Part shown: positions 37,633 through 46,299 of the stretch, piece by piece
How positions within the stretch are numbered: the first letter of the stretch is position 1
Layout: each line of letters starts with the position of its first letter
From: Microvirgula aerodenitrificans DSM 15089
GTDB taxonomy: Bacteria > Pseudomonadota > Gammaproteobacteria > Burkholderiales > Aquaspirillaceae
Assembly: GCF_000620105.1 (NCBI RefSeq)
Contig: NZ_JHVK01000010.1
Location: forward strand, 1-64,000
Direction: 5' to 3'
DNA length: 64,000 nt
Translations under genes and position numbers: made by a program
Notes under the pieces: model-generated
Told to the model about the DNA's origin: nothing
Databases searched by the model: none
The model's input: the letters and a program-made list of their open reading frames with translations, nothing else

Positions 37633-38583
37633 ATGAAACCTGCCGCCGATGCCATCACCTGCCTGAAGCTGTGCCTGGTCTCCATGATCTGGGGCGGTAC
37701 CTTTGTCGCCGGGCGTTTTCTGTCCGATGAAATGCCGCCCCTGCTGTCGGCCAGCCTGCGCTTCGTCATGGCCAGCCTGGCCCTGCTCGGTTTCCTGCTG
37801 CTGAGCCGGATACCGCTGGTCCGGCTGAACACCCGGCAATTCCTGCAACTGCTGCTGCTCGGCTTCTTCGGGATCTTTCTGTACAACCTGTGCTTTTTTT
37901 ACGGGCTGCGCGAGATCGGTGCGTCGCGTGCCGCGCTGATCGTTGCGCTGAACCCGGCTGTGATGGCGCTGGTGGCCCGGGTATTTCTCCGCGACACCCT
38001 GTCGATCGGGCAGCTGTCCGGCATCGCACTGTGCCTGGCGGGGGCCGGGATGGTGATACTGGGACATGCCGCACCGGCGCTGGCCGGCAATGCGGGCAGC
38101 GGGTGGGGGGATGCGCTGATCCTTGGCTGCGTGGCGAGCTGGGTCATCTACAGCGTGTGCGCCAGAGAGCTGTCGGCCACCATCGGCCCGCTGCAGACCG
38201 TGACCCTTTCCATCCTGCTGGGCACCGCGATGCTGTGCGCAGCCACACTTGCGCTGGGGCAGATGCAGCTGGCGTCGCTGGCCCGGGTTTCGGGGCCCGG
38301 GTGGCTGAGCCTGCTGTATCTGGGCGTGGTCGGTTCGGCGCTGGCCTATATCTGGTACTACGACGGCATTGCCCGGATCGGCGTGACCCGGGCCGGCAGC
38401 TTTATCGCGCTGAATCCGCTGACTGCCGTCCTGTCCGGCGCGCTGTTGCTGGGCGAGACGCTGACCTGGCGGAGCTGTACCGGCGGTGGGCTGATCATTG
38501 CCGGCATTCTGCTGTGCAATGCCGGCGCCCGGCTCAGACTGGCCTGGCGTGCTCGGCTGCAAGCATCGCCAGGTAGCCGTTGA
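37633..38583 (+). CDS. EamA-domain membrane transporter (DMT family)
   Basis: 316 residues with about ten hydrophobic helices and the double EamA pattern, e.g. MIWGGTFVAGRFLSDEMPP and SLLYLGVVGSALAYIWYYDGIARIG. Probably exports an amino acid or metabolite; the divergent LysR gene suggests ligand-induced expression. It overlaps the convergent DJ-1 gene by 50 bp. Confidence 0.8.
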   Translation: MKPAADAITCLKLCLVSMIWGGTFVAGRFLSDEMPPLLSASLRFVMASLALLGFLLLSRIPLVRLNTRQFLQLLLLGFFGIFLYNLCFFYGLREIGASRAALIVALNPAVMALVARVFLRDTLSIGQLSGIALCLAGAGMVILGHAAPALAGNAGSGWGDALILGCVASWVIYSVCARELSATIGPLQTVTLSILLGTAMLCAATLALGQMQLASLARVSGPGWLSLLYLGVVGSALAYIWYYDGIARIGVTRAGSFIALNPLTAVLSGALLLGETLTWRSCTGGGLIIAGILLCNAGARLRLAWRARLQASPGSR

Positions 38584-39106
38584 GGTCTTCGCCGCCAAGG
38601 CCCAGGGTATGCAGGATTTCGGCCATGAAGCTGACCGGGGCGGTGCCGGGCGCAGTGACGACGCGCTGATCGGCAACTGCACAAGGCACGTCCTGATAGC
38701 TGGCGGCGCCGCCGTAATCCAGTTCCGACAGGTTCGCTGCCGAATTGGAGGTATGGCGGAGGTGATCGAGCACGCCCGCCTGTGCCAGCACCCGGGTGCC
38801 GTCGCAAATGCCGGCGACCACGAGATTTCTGTCATGTGCCGCAGCCAGCAGGGCCGAGAGGTCCGGGGCCTGGTCCGTTTTCCAAATGGTGCCGCCACAG
38901 ACGATCAGCAGCTCCAGTTCATCGAGGTCAATGGCTTCAACGGCCAGTTGCGGGGTGACGAGCATGCCGCCGGACGAGGTGACCGGGGTGCCGCCCGGGG
39001 TCGCGAAGCGGGTGTCGAAGCCGTAACAGGCCCGACCCACCGCATTGATCAGCGCGGTTTCCCAATCGGAAAAATTCTCGGTGAGGATGGTGATGGCACG
39101 GATCAC
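38534..39106 (-). CDS. DJ-1/PfpI family protein (glutamine amidotransferase-like fold)
   Basis: 190 residues. The nucleophile elbow VAGICDGTRVLAQAG carries the expected Cys; ELLIVCGG lies upstream. The length and the CDGT form suggest the branch with isonitrile-hydratase-like or glyoxalase-III-like members, but the activity cannot be fixed. GTG 39106 is preceded by AAAGGA, while the longer open frame upstream would run through the tRNA gene. Confidence 0.7.
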   Translation of the reverse strand: MIRAITILTENFSDWETALINAVGRACYGFDTRFATPGGTPVTSSGGMLVTPQLAVEAIDLDELELLIVCGGTIWKTDQAPDLSALLAAAHDRNLVVAGICDGTRVLAQAGVLDHLRHTSNSAANLSELDYGGAASYQDVPCAVADQRVVTAPGTAPVSFMAEILHTLGLGGEDLNGYLAMLAAEHARPV

Positions 39107-39235
39107 TGTCGTGTCCTTTCTCTCTGGAGGGTGAGCGATGCCCGAGGACGCGTTGGTCCTGCAGGAACCCCGAGCGTAATGGAGACGACTGCCAGTTTCT
39201 GTCAGCAGCGTTGGCCCGCGATGCGTTCGCGCACA

Positions 39236-39275
39236 GCAAAAAACCCGCCAGTCCATCATGGATGCGGGTTTTTGC
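39236..39275 (-). terminator. Terminator downstream of tRNA-Leu
   Basis: On the minus strand CCCGC pairs with GCGGG and is followed by TTTTTT. The inverted A-rich side also pairs, making an almost symmetric hairpin with an inner CCATCATGG dyad. It sits 10 bp after the tRNA 3' end. Confidence 0.7.
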
Positions 39276-39285
39276 CGTGCAGATC

Positions 39286-39371
39286 TGGTGCCCAGGGTCG
39301 GACTCGAACCGACACACCTTGCGGCGGGGGATTTTGAGTCCCCTGCGTCTACCGATTTCGCCACCTGGGCA
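39286..39371 (-). tRNA. tRNA-Leu (anticodon CAA)
   Basis: The minus strand folds as an 86-base class II tRNA: acceptor TGCCCAG pairs with CTGGGCA, the 3' CCA is encoded, the anticodon stem GGGGA/TCCCC encloses loop CTCAAAA with anticodon CAA, there is a long variable arm, and the T-arm carries GGTTCGAGTCC. It reads UUG codons. Confidence 0.95.
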
Positions 39372-39427
39372 GGTGCAACAGGTGGCGCATGTTACCTGCG
39401 GGGCCGGCGCTTGTAAATCGGGCGCGC

Positions 39428-40312
39428 TCAGTCCTGGTCGTCGTCCTGCGCCCGGATCGACAGGGCCAGTTCATACAGCGCCTTGCGGTTGGCGCCGGTC
39501 ATGCGCGACACGATCTGGCTTGCCTGCTTCACCGGCAGTTTCTCGTCGAGCAGGATTTCGAGCAGTCGACGCGACTCGGTGTCGTCGTCCTCGTCTTCGC
39601 TGGCGGCGGCCGGCTCGATGATCAGCGCGATTTCGCCCCGGCACTGGTTCGGGTCGGCGGCGATAAAGGCCGCGAGTTCGGCGGCGGGCAGGCGCTGGAT
39701 GGTCTCGAAGGTCTTGGTCAGTTCGCGCGCCAGCACGATGACCCGCCCGGCGCCAAGCACGTCGACCAGATCGGTCACGCACTCGATCAGCCGGTGCGGG
39801 GCCTCGTAGATGACCACGGCGTCGCGGCAGTCGGCGATGGCGGCGATGGCATCGCAGCGCGCCTTGCGCTTCGGCGACAGGAAACCGAGAAAGCGCCAGC
39901 GGTCGCACTGGGTGCCGGATGCCGACAGCGCGGCGACGACGGCCGACGGGCCGGGCAGCGGCGACACGGCATAGCCGGCATCGCGCACGGTGCGCGCCAG
40001 GCGGGCGCCGGGATCGGACACGGCCGGCGTGCCGGCGTCGGAGACCTGGACGATCAGCTTGCCCTCGGCAAGCCAGCCGACCACCTTGTCGGCCATGCCG
40101 CGCTCGTTGTGCTCGCGCACGCTGACCAGCTGGGTGCGGATTCCATAGCGTGTCAGCAGCTGGCCGGTGACGCGGGTATCCTCGGCCAGCACGATGTCGG
40201 CGGCATCAAATGCCGCCAGCGCACGCAAGGTAATGTCGGCGAGGTTTCCCAGCGGTGTGGCGGCCACATATAATGTGCCGCGTCGGAACGATGCTTTGGC
40301 ATCGTCAAGCAA
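39428..40312 (-). CDS. rsmI: 16S rRNA (cytidine1402-2'-O)-methyltransferase
   Basis: 294 residues. SAM-binding tetrapyrrole-methylase fold with ATPLGNLADITLRAL, AEDTR, VSDAGTPAVSDPG and PLPGPSAVVAALSASG, all RsmI hallmarks. Methylates C1402 of 16S rRNA with RsmH. The start is uncertain: TTG 40312 gives the expected N-terminal length but has no ribosome site. Only 15 bp separate it from the divergent lpoA start, the usual rsmI/lpoA arrangement. Confidence 0.9.
   Translation of the reverse strand: MLDDAKASFRRGTLYVAATPLGNLADITLRALAAFDAADIVLAEDTRVTGQLLTRYGIRTQLVSVREHNERGMADKVVGWLAEGKLIVQVSDAGTPAVSDPGARLARTVRDAGYAVSPLPGPSAVVAALSASGTQCDRWRFLGFLSPKRKARCDAIAAIADCRDAVVIYEAPHRLIECVTDLVDVLGAGRVIVLARELTKTFETIQRLPAAELAAFIAADPNQCRGEIALIIEPAAASEDEDDDTESRRLLEILLDEKLPVKQASQIVSRMTGANRKALYELALSIRAQDDDQD
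40269..40274 (+). promoter_or_regulatory. TATAAT -10 element for lpoA
   Basis: A perfect TATAAT lies 54 bp before the lpoA ATG, inside the first codons of rsmI on the other strand. No good -35 is seen 17 bp upstream. Confidence 0.4.
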
Positions 40313-40327
40313 TTGAAAGTACGGAGA

Positions 40328-41428
40328 ATGCAACGACTGGCTCCACTTCTGGCCGTTCTGGCCGCCATCTGGCTTACGGGTGCGCAGGCGGCAACGCCCA
40401 CCCAGGCCGCGGACTATATCATCCGGCAGAACGCTGCGCCGTTGAAGCCGCTGTTCTCGCCCCCTCCCGGACAGGCTGCCGTGCCGGTTCCGCCGGCCGC
40501 ACCGGCTGCCGTCGCCGCACCGCAGCCGGCCGTGCCCGAGCGGGCGCCGATCGCGGTGCTGCTGCCGCTGAAAAGCGAGGCGCTCGGTGACGCCGCCGAC
40601 GTGGTGCGCGCCGGCATTGTGGCGGCGCAGGGCGCCGATCAGGGCCCGGCGGTACGCATGTACGACACCACGGTCGACAATGTTGCCCAGCGTTATCGCG
40701 AGGCGGTGGCCAATGGCGCCCGGGTGGTGATCGGTCCGCTGACGCGTCCGGCCATTGCCCAGCTTGCGCCCCGGGTCACCGTGCCGACGCTGGCGCTGAA
40801 CACGCTGGATGGCACCACCGCCAATCCGAAGCTGTTCGGTCTGTCGGTGTCGGCCGAACTCGAAGCGCGCCAGATCGCCCGGCTGATGCGCCAGGACGGC
40901 ATGCAGCGTCCGGCGGTCATCACCGGGAGCGGCGTGCTGGACCGTCGTCTGGCGGCCGCGTTCGCTTCCGAGTGGACCAGCGCCGCCCAGACGCCGCCGC
41001 GCTCGCTGGCGGCGCACGACCCGGCCCTGGCCGGGCACCTGGCCGGCGCCGACAGCGTGTTCCTGGCGCTGATCGATCCGGCCGCCGTGCCGGCTGCCGT
41101 CTCGGCGCTGCCGCGCTATGCGGTGTCGCAACTGGCGGTGGCCCATGTGCCGGCGGCGCTGACCGGGGTCAAGGTGGTCGACATGCCGTGGCTGGTCATG
41201 GCCAGACACCCGGCCGTCCAGCGCTATCCGCGCCCGGCCGAGGCGCTGACCCGCGCCACCGAGCGGCTGTACGCGCTCGGCATCGATGCCTATCGCGTTG
41301 CCCGCGACATGACGGTGACGCCGCCGCCGCCCGGCTGGCGGCTCGATGGCGTGACCGGCGATCTGAAGCTCGGCCGTGACCGCCAGTTCGCCCGCACGCT
41401 GCCGGTCCAGGTGCTGGAAGGGCAATAA
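40328..41428 (+). CDS. lpoA: LpoA-like penicillin-binding protein activator
   Basis: 366 residues with a signal peptide (about 1-21), an Ala/Pro-rich linker (about 45-75), then a periplasmic-binding-like domain starting PIAVLLPLKSEALGDAADVVRAGI. LpoA stimulates PBP1A transpeptidation in E. coli. Here the protein has no lipobox cysteine, and the N-terminal TPR domain of E. coli LpoA is absent, so it corresponds to the C-terminal part only. Next to rsmI and yraN as elsewhere. Confidence 0.75.
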   Translation: MQRLAPLLAVLAAIWLTGAQAATPTQAADYIIRQNAAPLKPLFSPPPGQAAVPVPPAAPAAVAAPQPAVPERAPIAVLLPLKSEALGDAADVVRAGIVAAQGADQGPAVRMYDTTVDNVAQRYREAVANGARVVIGPLTRPAIAQLAPRVTVPTLALNTLDGTTANPKLFGLSVSAELEARQIARLMRQDGMQRPAVITGSGVLDRRLAAAFASEWTSAAQTPPRSLAAHDPALAGHLAGADSVFLALIDPAAVPAAVSALPRYAVSQLAVAHVPAALTGVKVVDMPWLVMARHPAVQRYPRPAEALTRATERLYALGIDAYRVARDMTVTPPPPGWRLDGVTGDLKLGRDRQFARTLPVQVLEGQ

Positions 41429-41767
41429 GTGAATGATGCCGGCCGGCTCGCCGAGGACCGTGCACTGGTCCTGCTGCGCGCCGCCGGCCTCAAGCCGGTC
41501 GCGCGCAACTGGCGTGGCGGCGGTGGCGAGCTCGATCTGGTCATGACCGAGGGCGACACCCTGGTGTTTGTGGAAGTGAGAGCACGGAAAAGCTTGAGTT
41601 TTGGCGGTGCAGCCGCCAGTCTTTCCCGATCCAAACGAGAACGACTCCGGCGGGCCGCCGAGGCGTTTCTGCTTACGTGGCCGGGCCCCGTCCCGGCTTG
41701 CCGATTTGATGCGGTCTGTTTCGACGGCGATGCCGATCCGGCATGGTTGAAACAGATCGATTTATGA
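41429..41767 (+). CDS. yraN: YraN family (UPF0102) endonuclease-like protein
   Basis: 112 residues with the PD-(D/E)XK-type core GGGGELDLVMTEGDTLVFVEVRARK. GTG start immediately after the lpoA stop. The role is unknown; this family often sits in this cluster and is proposed to be a Holliday-junction-like nuclease. Confidence 0.85.
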   Translation: MNDAGRLAEDRALVLLRAAGLKPVARNWRGGGGELDLVMTEGDTLVFVEVRARKSLSFGGAAASLSRSKRERLRRAAEAFLLTWPGPVPACRFDAVCFDGDADPAWLKQIDL

Positions 41768-41786
41768 CTCCGCAGAGGAGCCCGCG

Positions 41787-42377
41787 ATGGAACTGATAGA
41801 ACGCATCAACGAGCATTTCATTGAAAGCATCGCCGCCAAGCAGGCTGCCATGGACGTCCTGCCGGGCGTGATGGCGCAGGCGGCCGAACGCATGGTTGGC
41901 TGTCTGATGAACGAGGGCAAGATTCTCGCCTGCGGCAATGGCGGCTCGGCAGCGGATGCCCAGCATTTCGCCGCCGAGATGGTCGGCCGCTTCGAGAAGG
42001 AGCGCCCGGGGCTGGCCGCGCTGTCGCTGGCGACCGACTCGTCGGCGCTGACCGCCATCGGCAACGACTACGACTTCGAGCGCGTCTTCTCCAAGCAGGT
42101 ACGGGCGCTGGGTCACGACGGCGACCTGCTGCTGGCGATCTCGACCTCGGGCAACTCGCTGAACGTCATCGAAGCCATCCATGCTGCCCACGAGCGGCAG
42201 ATGGACATCATCGCGCTGACCGGACGCGATGGCGGACAGATCGCCGATCTGATGACCGCCGACGACATCCTGATCAATGTGCCGGTCAACCGGACCGCGC
42301 GCATTCAGGAAGTCCATATCACCATCATCCATGCGCTGTGTGACGCCGTGGACTACATGCTGTTGGGAGGAGACTGA
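41787..42377 (+). CDS. diaA: SIS-domain protein: DiaA / phosphoheptose isomerase
   Basis: 196 residues with the SIS core CGNGGSAADAQHFAAEM, AISTSGNS and ARIQEVHITIIHALCD. Overall order resembles DiaA, the DnaA-binding initiator factor, but the sugar-phosphate loop STSGNS and the Glu and His needed by GmhA are kept, so it may be an active sedoheptulose-7-phosphate isomerase. In Neisseria the equivalent gene before the BON protein is annotated as phosphoheptose isomerase. Confidence 0.8.
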   Translation: MELIERINEHFIESIAAKQAAMDVLPGVMAQAAERMVGCLMNEGKILACGNGGSAADAQHFAAEMVGRFEKERPGLAALSLATDSSALTAIGNDYDFERVFSKQVRALGHDGDLLLAISTSGNSLNVIEAIHAAHERQMDIIALTGRDGGQIADLMTADDILINVPVNRTARIQEVHITIIHALCDAVDYMLLGGD

Positions 42378-42992
42378 ATGACCCGAAAGACGCTCGCCAT
42401 CCTGTTGCTGGCCGCGACTGCCGCCACGACGCTGTCCGCCTGCATTCCGGTGGTGGCTGCCGGTGCCGGCGGTGCACTGCTGGTCGGCGCAGATCGCCGC
42501 ACGACCGGGGTCTATGTGGATGACCAGAGCGCCGAGGTGAAGATCGGCAAGCAGGTGTCCGACAGCTACCCGGCTGCCCACGTCAACGTGACCAGCTACA
42601 ACCGCGTGGTGCTGCTGACCGGCGAAGTGCCGGACGAGGCCGCCAAGCGCGGCATCGAACTGCTCGCCCGCGGTCAGCCGAACGTGCGCCGCGTGTATGA
42701 CCAGACCGTGGTGTCGCCGGTGTCCAGCCTCGGCAACCGGCTGAACGACAGCTCGCTGACCTCGAAGATCAAGGCACGCATGGTCACCGCCAACCTGTTC
42801 TCGCCGAACCACGTCAAGGTGGTCAGCGAGCGCGGCGAAGCCTATCTGCTCGGGCTGGTGACGCCGGACGAAGCCTCGGCAGCGACCAAAATCGCCAGCG
42901 AGACCGCCGGCGTGCTGAAGGTTCACACCTTCTTCCAGCTGATCGACTCGCAGACCAACCAGATGCTGCCGGACGCGCAACAACCCGGCTGA
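42378..42992 (+). CDS. dolP: BON-domain outer-membrane lipoprotein (DolP/YraP)
   Basis: 204 residues: lipobox LSAC at the end of the signal peptide, then two BON domains (about 45-115 and 125-190), with NRVVLLTGEVPDEAAKRGIE and GEAYLLGLVTPDEASAA. DolP supports outer-membrane integrity, and the meningococcal homologue is the antigen GNA2091. Starts directly after diaA. A strong terminator follows. Confidence 0.9.
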   Translation: MTRKTLAILLLAATAATTLSACIPVVAAGAGGALLVGADRRTTGVYVDDQSAEVKIGKQVSDSYPAAHVNVTSYNRVVLLTGEVPDEAAKRGIELLARGQPNVRRVYDQTVVSPVSSLGNRLNDSSLTSKIKARMVTANLFSPNHVKVVSERGEAYLLGLVTPDEASAATKIASETAGVLKVHTFFQLIDSQTNQMLPDAQQPG

Positions 42993-43039
42993 ATCTGAAC
43001 CTTCCGTCCCCGTCCGCTCTTTGCGGTGAGAGGGATGAC

Positions 43040-43073
43040 AAAAACGCCGCTTCCGGATGGAAGCGGCGTTTTT
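43040..43073. terminator. Bidirectional terminator
   Basis: AAAAACGCCGCTTCC pairs with GGAAGCGGCGTTTTT around GGAT. A and T runs flank both sides, so it ends both dolP and the convergent Tim44-like gene. Confidence 0.9.
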
Positions 43074-43091
43074 CATGGTGACCCGGCAGGA

Positions 43092-44027
43092 TTACTGCTG
43101 GATGCCGGCGACGACCCACTTGTCGTTGGTGGCCGGCGACTTGATGTAGTGCCAGGTTTCGCTGAACGGCACGGCCGGGGCATTGACCGATTCGCTGACG
43201 GTGCCGCTGAAGCGCACGCTGGCGACCAGGCCGCTGCTGTTCGACTCGGCGTCGATCAGCTGGCAGTCGAGCTGCGGGAAGTCTGCGGTTTCGCCATTTT
43301 CGGTGATGTCGGCCTTCAGCTGCTCGAACAGTTCCGGCGTCATGTACTTGCGCACTTCCTCGACGTTGTCCGGGTTGTTCATGCTTTGCAGGTGCATGAA
43401 GGTCGCCTTGGCCTGGCGCAGGAAATGCGGCGTTTCAGTGCCGTCCGGCAGACGGGCCAGCGACGGCGCGGCCTGCGGTGCGTAACCGCCACCGATCGGC
43501 GGGACCGGCACGCTGCCGGTCGGGTTCACGCGGAAGGCGTTCGGGTCCATCGGACGCGCCTGCGGTGCCGTCTGCAGCGGCGCATTCATTGCGGCCTGTT
43601 CACGGCGGCGACGCAGCATGCGGAACAGGAAGAAGCCGCCAACGGCGAGCAGCAGGATGGTACCGATGCCCATGCCGCTGCTTTGTTGCGGGGCGGCCGG
43701 CTCGCCGGCAGCCTGCTTCTCGGCGGCGGTATTGGCCTGGGCGGTGCCCTTGTCGCTCATGGCATTGCCGAGCATGTAGCCGGCTGCCGCACCGGCGGCA
43801 CCGGCGGCGATGGCGGTACCGACACCCGGGCCGCTGCGCGGCTGCGGGGCGGCCTGGGCCGGGTAGTTCGGCGTCGGGGCGGCCTGTTGATAGGTCGGTG
43901 CGGGCTTGGCGCTGCGCTGCATGCCCGACGACCGGCCCTTGCCGATACGGGCTGCCTCGGCGAATGGCGCGGCCAGCAATGCGGCGCAAGCGAGTGAAAG
44001 TACCAGCTGGCGGGATTTCGGGGACAT
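43092..44027 (-). CDS. Tim44-domain inner-membrane protein
   Basis: 311 residues: signal-like N-terminus (1-25), a Pro/Gln/Ala-rich part, a glycine-rich stretch GTAIAAGAAGAAAGYMLG, a membrane helix GIGTILLLAVGGFFLFRMLRR (about 120-143), and a C-terminal Tim44-like domain (about 195-311, HFLRQAKATFMHLQ ... WHYIKS). This family is common in betaproteobacteria; the function is not known. Confidence 0.7.
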   Translation of the reverse strand: MSPKSRQLVLSLACAALLAAPFAEAARIGKGRSSGMQRSAKPAPTYQQAAPTPNYPAQAAPQPRSGPGVGTAIAAGAAGAAAGYMLGNAMSDKGTAQANTAAEKQAAGEPAAPQQSSGMGIGTILLLAVGGFFLFRMLRRRREQAAMNAPLQTAPQARPMDPNAFRVNPTGSVPVPPIGGGYAPQAAPSLARLPDGTETPHFLRQAKATFMHLQSMNNPDNVEEVRKYMTPELFEQLKADITENGETADFPQLDCQLIDAESNSSGLVASVRFSGTVSESVNAPAVPFSETWHYIKSPATNDKWVVAGIQQ

Positions 44028-44167
44028 GTGGGACTCCTCTGGTGGCAGGTCCGACGCTGCCGGTTTCCGGTTGTCCGGGCGGGGGCGGAAAATCGCCCAC
44101 GACCGTATTGATGTGGGCAGATGTTGCAGCGTGGTGCTTAGTCAGTGCTTAAAAAAATTGACGAATA

Positions 44168-44869
44168 TCAGTATGGGGCGACGTCGCGTATTTCAATGAC
44201 CTCGACGCCGCCATCGTCGGCATCGACGCGGAAGCGGACATCCAGCGCGTACAGCCGCACGCCGTAGAGCCGCTGCGGGTCGTCATGGAAGGCCGGCCGC
44301 GGGTCCTGCGCCAGCACTTCGTCAATCAGGGCCGCCAGGTCGGGGCAGCTCGCCGCATGGCGGGCACACTGTTCGCGGGCTTCGGCGCGCCAGCGAACCG
44401 GCAGCGGTACCGGCGGCGCCCCCGCCAGGCCGCCGCGGGCATCGGCCGCGCTGTCGGAAAACGGGATGTACGGCTTCACGTCCAGTATCGGCGTGCCGTC
44501 GACCAGATCGGCGCCGGCCAGCAACAGCCGGCCGGGCTCGACCGCCAGCAGTTCGACCAGCGACAGGCCGAGCGGGTTCGGCCGGAAGGTCGAGCGGCTG
44601 GCAAACACGCCGAGCTTGTCATTGCCGCCCAGCCGCGGCGGCCGGATCAGCGGCCGCCAGCCGCGATCGACATGGGCGTGAAAGACGAAACTCAGCCAGA
44701 CATGGGAAAACTGTGCCAGCCCGCGCACGCAGTCCGGATGGTCGTACGGCGGCACGAACACCAGCTCGGCGCGGGCATGCGGCGCCAGCCGGGGCTGGCG
44801 CGGCACGCCGAACTTGTCGACGAACGGCGAATGCAGGATGCCGACCGGGGTGAAGGTATACGCGCTCAT
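44168..44869 (-). CDS. trmO: TrmO/TsaA-type tRNA t6A37 N6-methyltransferase
   Basis: 233 residues with the TsaA beta-barrel signature GVPRQPRLAP at the N-terminus and FASRSTFRPNPLGLSLVEL. TrmO methylates t6A37 in tRNA-Thr using SAM. Its ATG overlaps the stop of the metal regulator gene (ATGA), so the two are read from the same mRNA, an unusual pairing. Confidence 0.85.
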   Translation of the reverse strand: MSAYTFTPVGILHSPFVDKFGVPRQPRLAPHARAELVFVPPYDHPDCVRGLAQFSHVWLSFVFHAHVDRGWRPLIRPPRLGGNDKLGVFASRSTFRPNPLGLSLVELLAVEPGRLLLAGADLVDGTPILDVKPYIPFSDSAADARGGLAGAPPVPLPVRWRAEAREQCARHAASCPDLAALIDEVLAQDPRPAFHDDPQRLYGVRLYALDVRFRVDADDGGVEVIEIRDVAPY

Positions 44870-45141
44870 TTCAGATAGGAACGCAGCACGGCGACCAGCT
44901 GGTCGATGTCGGCGGCCTGTTCGTCATCCGGCTCCGGGACGGCGACATGGCTGCGGACATGGCCTTCGAGCACCTCGAACATCAGGCCATTGACCGCGCC
45001 GCGGATGGCGGCGATCTGCTGCAGGATCTCGGTGCACGAGTGCTCCTCGTTTTCGAGCACGCGCTCGACGGCGTCGAGCTGGCCGCGCAGGCGACGCACG
45101 CGATTGATCAGCTTGTTCTTGTCACGATGGGTATGGGGCAT
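44866..45141 (-). CDS. dmeR: RcnR/DmeR-type Ni/Co-responsive repressor
   Basis: 91-residue all-helical CsoR/RcnR family protein. The RcnR metal fingerprint is complete: His3, Cys36, His61 and His65, with the family core LQQIAAIRGAVNGLMFEVLEGH. His at the fourth position separates it from the formaldehyde sensor FrmR. It is divergent from a CDF exporter, with a TACT-GGGG-AGTA site in between. Confidence 0.85.
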   Translation of the reverse strand: MPHTHRDKNKLINRVRRLRGQLDAVERVLENEEHSCTEILQQIAAIRGAVNGLMFEVLEGHVRSHVAVPEPDDEQAADIDQLVAVLRSYLK

Positions 45142-45215
45142 GCCGGAATTGTCGATGCGCTCGCCGCCAGCGGCAAGTCCGTCGGGAATTTCTGCCGGGA
45201 ACTGGTGTTTCAGGA

Positions 45216-45227
45216 TACTGGGGAGTA
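45216..45227. promoter_or_regulatory. RcnR/DmeR-type operator
   Basis: TACT-GGGG-AGTA is the G-tract inverted repeat bound by RcnR-like regulators (TACT-G6-N-AGTA in E. coli RcnR). It lies 58 bp before the exporter start and 74 bp before the regulator start, in the divergent gap. Confidence 0.75.
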
Positions 45228-45285
45228 GTATTTTATCCGTGCCCGGCCAGCCGGCCGGCGCCTGTCCCGCATCGAGTCCGCCATC

Positions 45286-46215
45286 ATGAGTTACCTTGCC
45301 CCGTGCCTGTGCCAGCGCCGCTTCGACAGTGGCAATCCGGCCGGTGAAGTCGGTACGCGTCGCGTGCTGGTGCTGACCCTGATCACCATGGTGGTCGAAA
45401 TCATTGCCGGGCAGCTGTTCAACTCGATGTCGCTGCTGGCTGATGGCTGGCACATGAGCTCGCATGCGGTGGCCATGGGCATGGCCCTGCTGGCGTACTG
45501 GGCGGCGCGGCGCTATGCCGGCGACCTGCGCTTTGCCTACGGGACCTGGAAAATCGAAATTCTCGGCAGCTTTGCCAGTGCGCTGCTGCTGCTGATGGTG
45601 GCGCTGGGCATGGTGATCGAGTCGGTCGGTCGGATGTTCAATCCGCTGCCGATCGCTTTCGACCAGGCGGCCGAAGTCGCCGTGCTCGGCCTGGCCGTCA
45701 ACCTGTTCAGTGCCTGGCTGCTGATGCGCGGCGACGGACACGGTCACCACGGCCATGATCATGACCATCCGCATGGCCATGAACACCTGCATCAGGACCT
45801 GAACCTGCGCTCGGCCTATCTGCATGTGCTGGCCGATGCGGCGACCTCGGTCGCCGCCATCGTCGCGCTGCTGGCCGGCAAGTACGCCGGTGCAGTGTGG
45901 CTGGACCCGGTCATCGGCATTGCCGGCAGCGTGCTGGTGGCGCGCTGGGCCATCAGCCTGCTGTCGGTATCCGGACGGGTACTGCTCGATGCGGAGATGG
46001 ACGCCGGCGTGGTGGCCGAAGTCCGCGATGCCGTCGCCGCGGCGACGGATGGCGCCGGCTGGTTGCTCGATCTGCATGTCTGGCGGGTCGGTCGGGCCCA
46101 GTATGCGTGTGTGCTGACCGTGGCGGGGGCGGTCGACGCCGGGCTGATCCACACCCATCTCGCCGAACATGCCGAGCTGGTGCACGTGACGGTCGAAGTG
46201 CGCGCCGCCGCCTGA
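45286..46215 (+). CDS. dmeF: Cation diffusion facilitator, probable Co/Ni exporter
   Basis: 309 residues with six membrane helices. Metal-site motifs are SLLADGWHMSSH in helix 2 and YLHVLADAATS in helix 5; a His-rich loop (GHGHHGHDHDHPHGHEH, about 145-165) lies between helices 4 and 5. The N-terminal MSYLAPC form and the RcnR-type partner fit the DmeF branch (cobalt/nickel export). Confidence 0.85.
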   Translation: MSYLAPCLCQRRFDSGNPAGEVGTRRVLVLTLITMVVEIIAGQLFNSMSLLADGWHMSSHAVAMGMALLAYWAARRYAGDLRFAYGTWKIEILGSFASALLLLMVALGMVIESVGRMFNPLPIAFDQAAEVAVLGLAVNLFSAWLLMRGDGHGHHGHDHDHPHGHEHLHQDLNLRSAYLHVLADAATSVAAIVALLAGKYAGAVWLDPVIGIAGSVLVARWAISLLSVSGRVLLDAEMDAGVVAEVRDAVAAATDGAGWLLDLHVWRVGRAQYACVLTVAGAVDAGLIHTHLAEHAELVHVTVEVRAAA

Positions 46216-46299
46216 GAACGCGAAACCGGATGGGTTATCTCCCGCCAGGGATATATCCAATACTGTTTTGCCGGTGCAGCGACGCGTTACACTTCAGCC

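Noticed and set aside
39428-41425. 665-residue minus-strand frame extending rsmI upstream across lpoA.
   Set aside because: The RsmI homology starts near 40312; the rest is antisense to lpoA.
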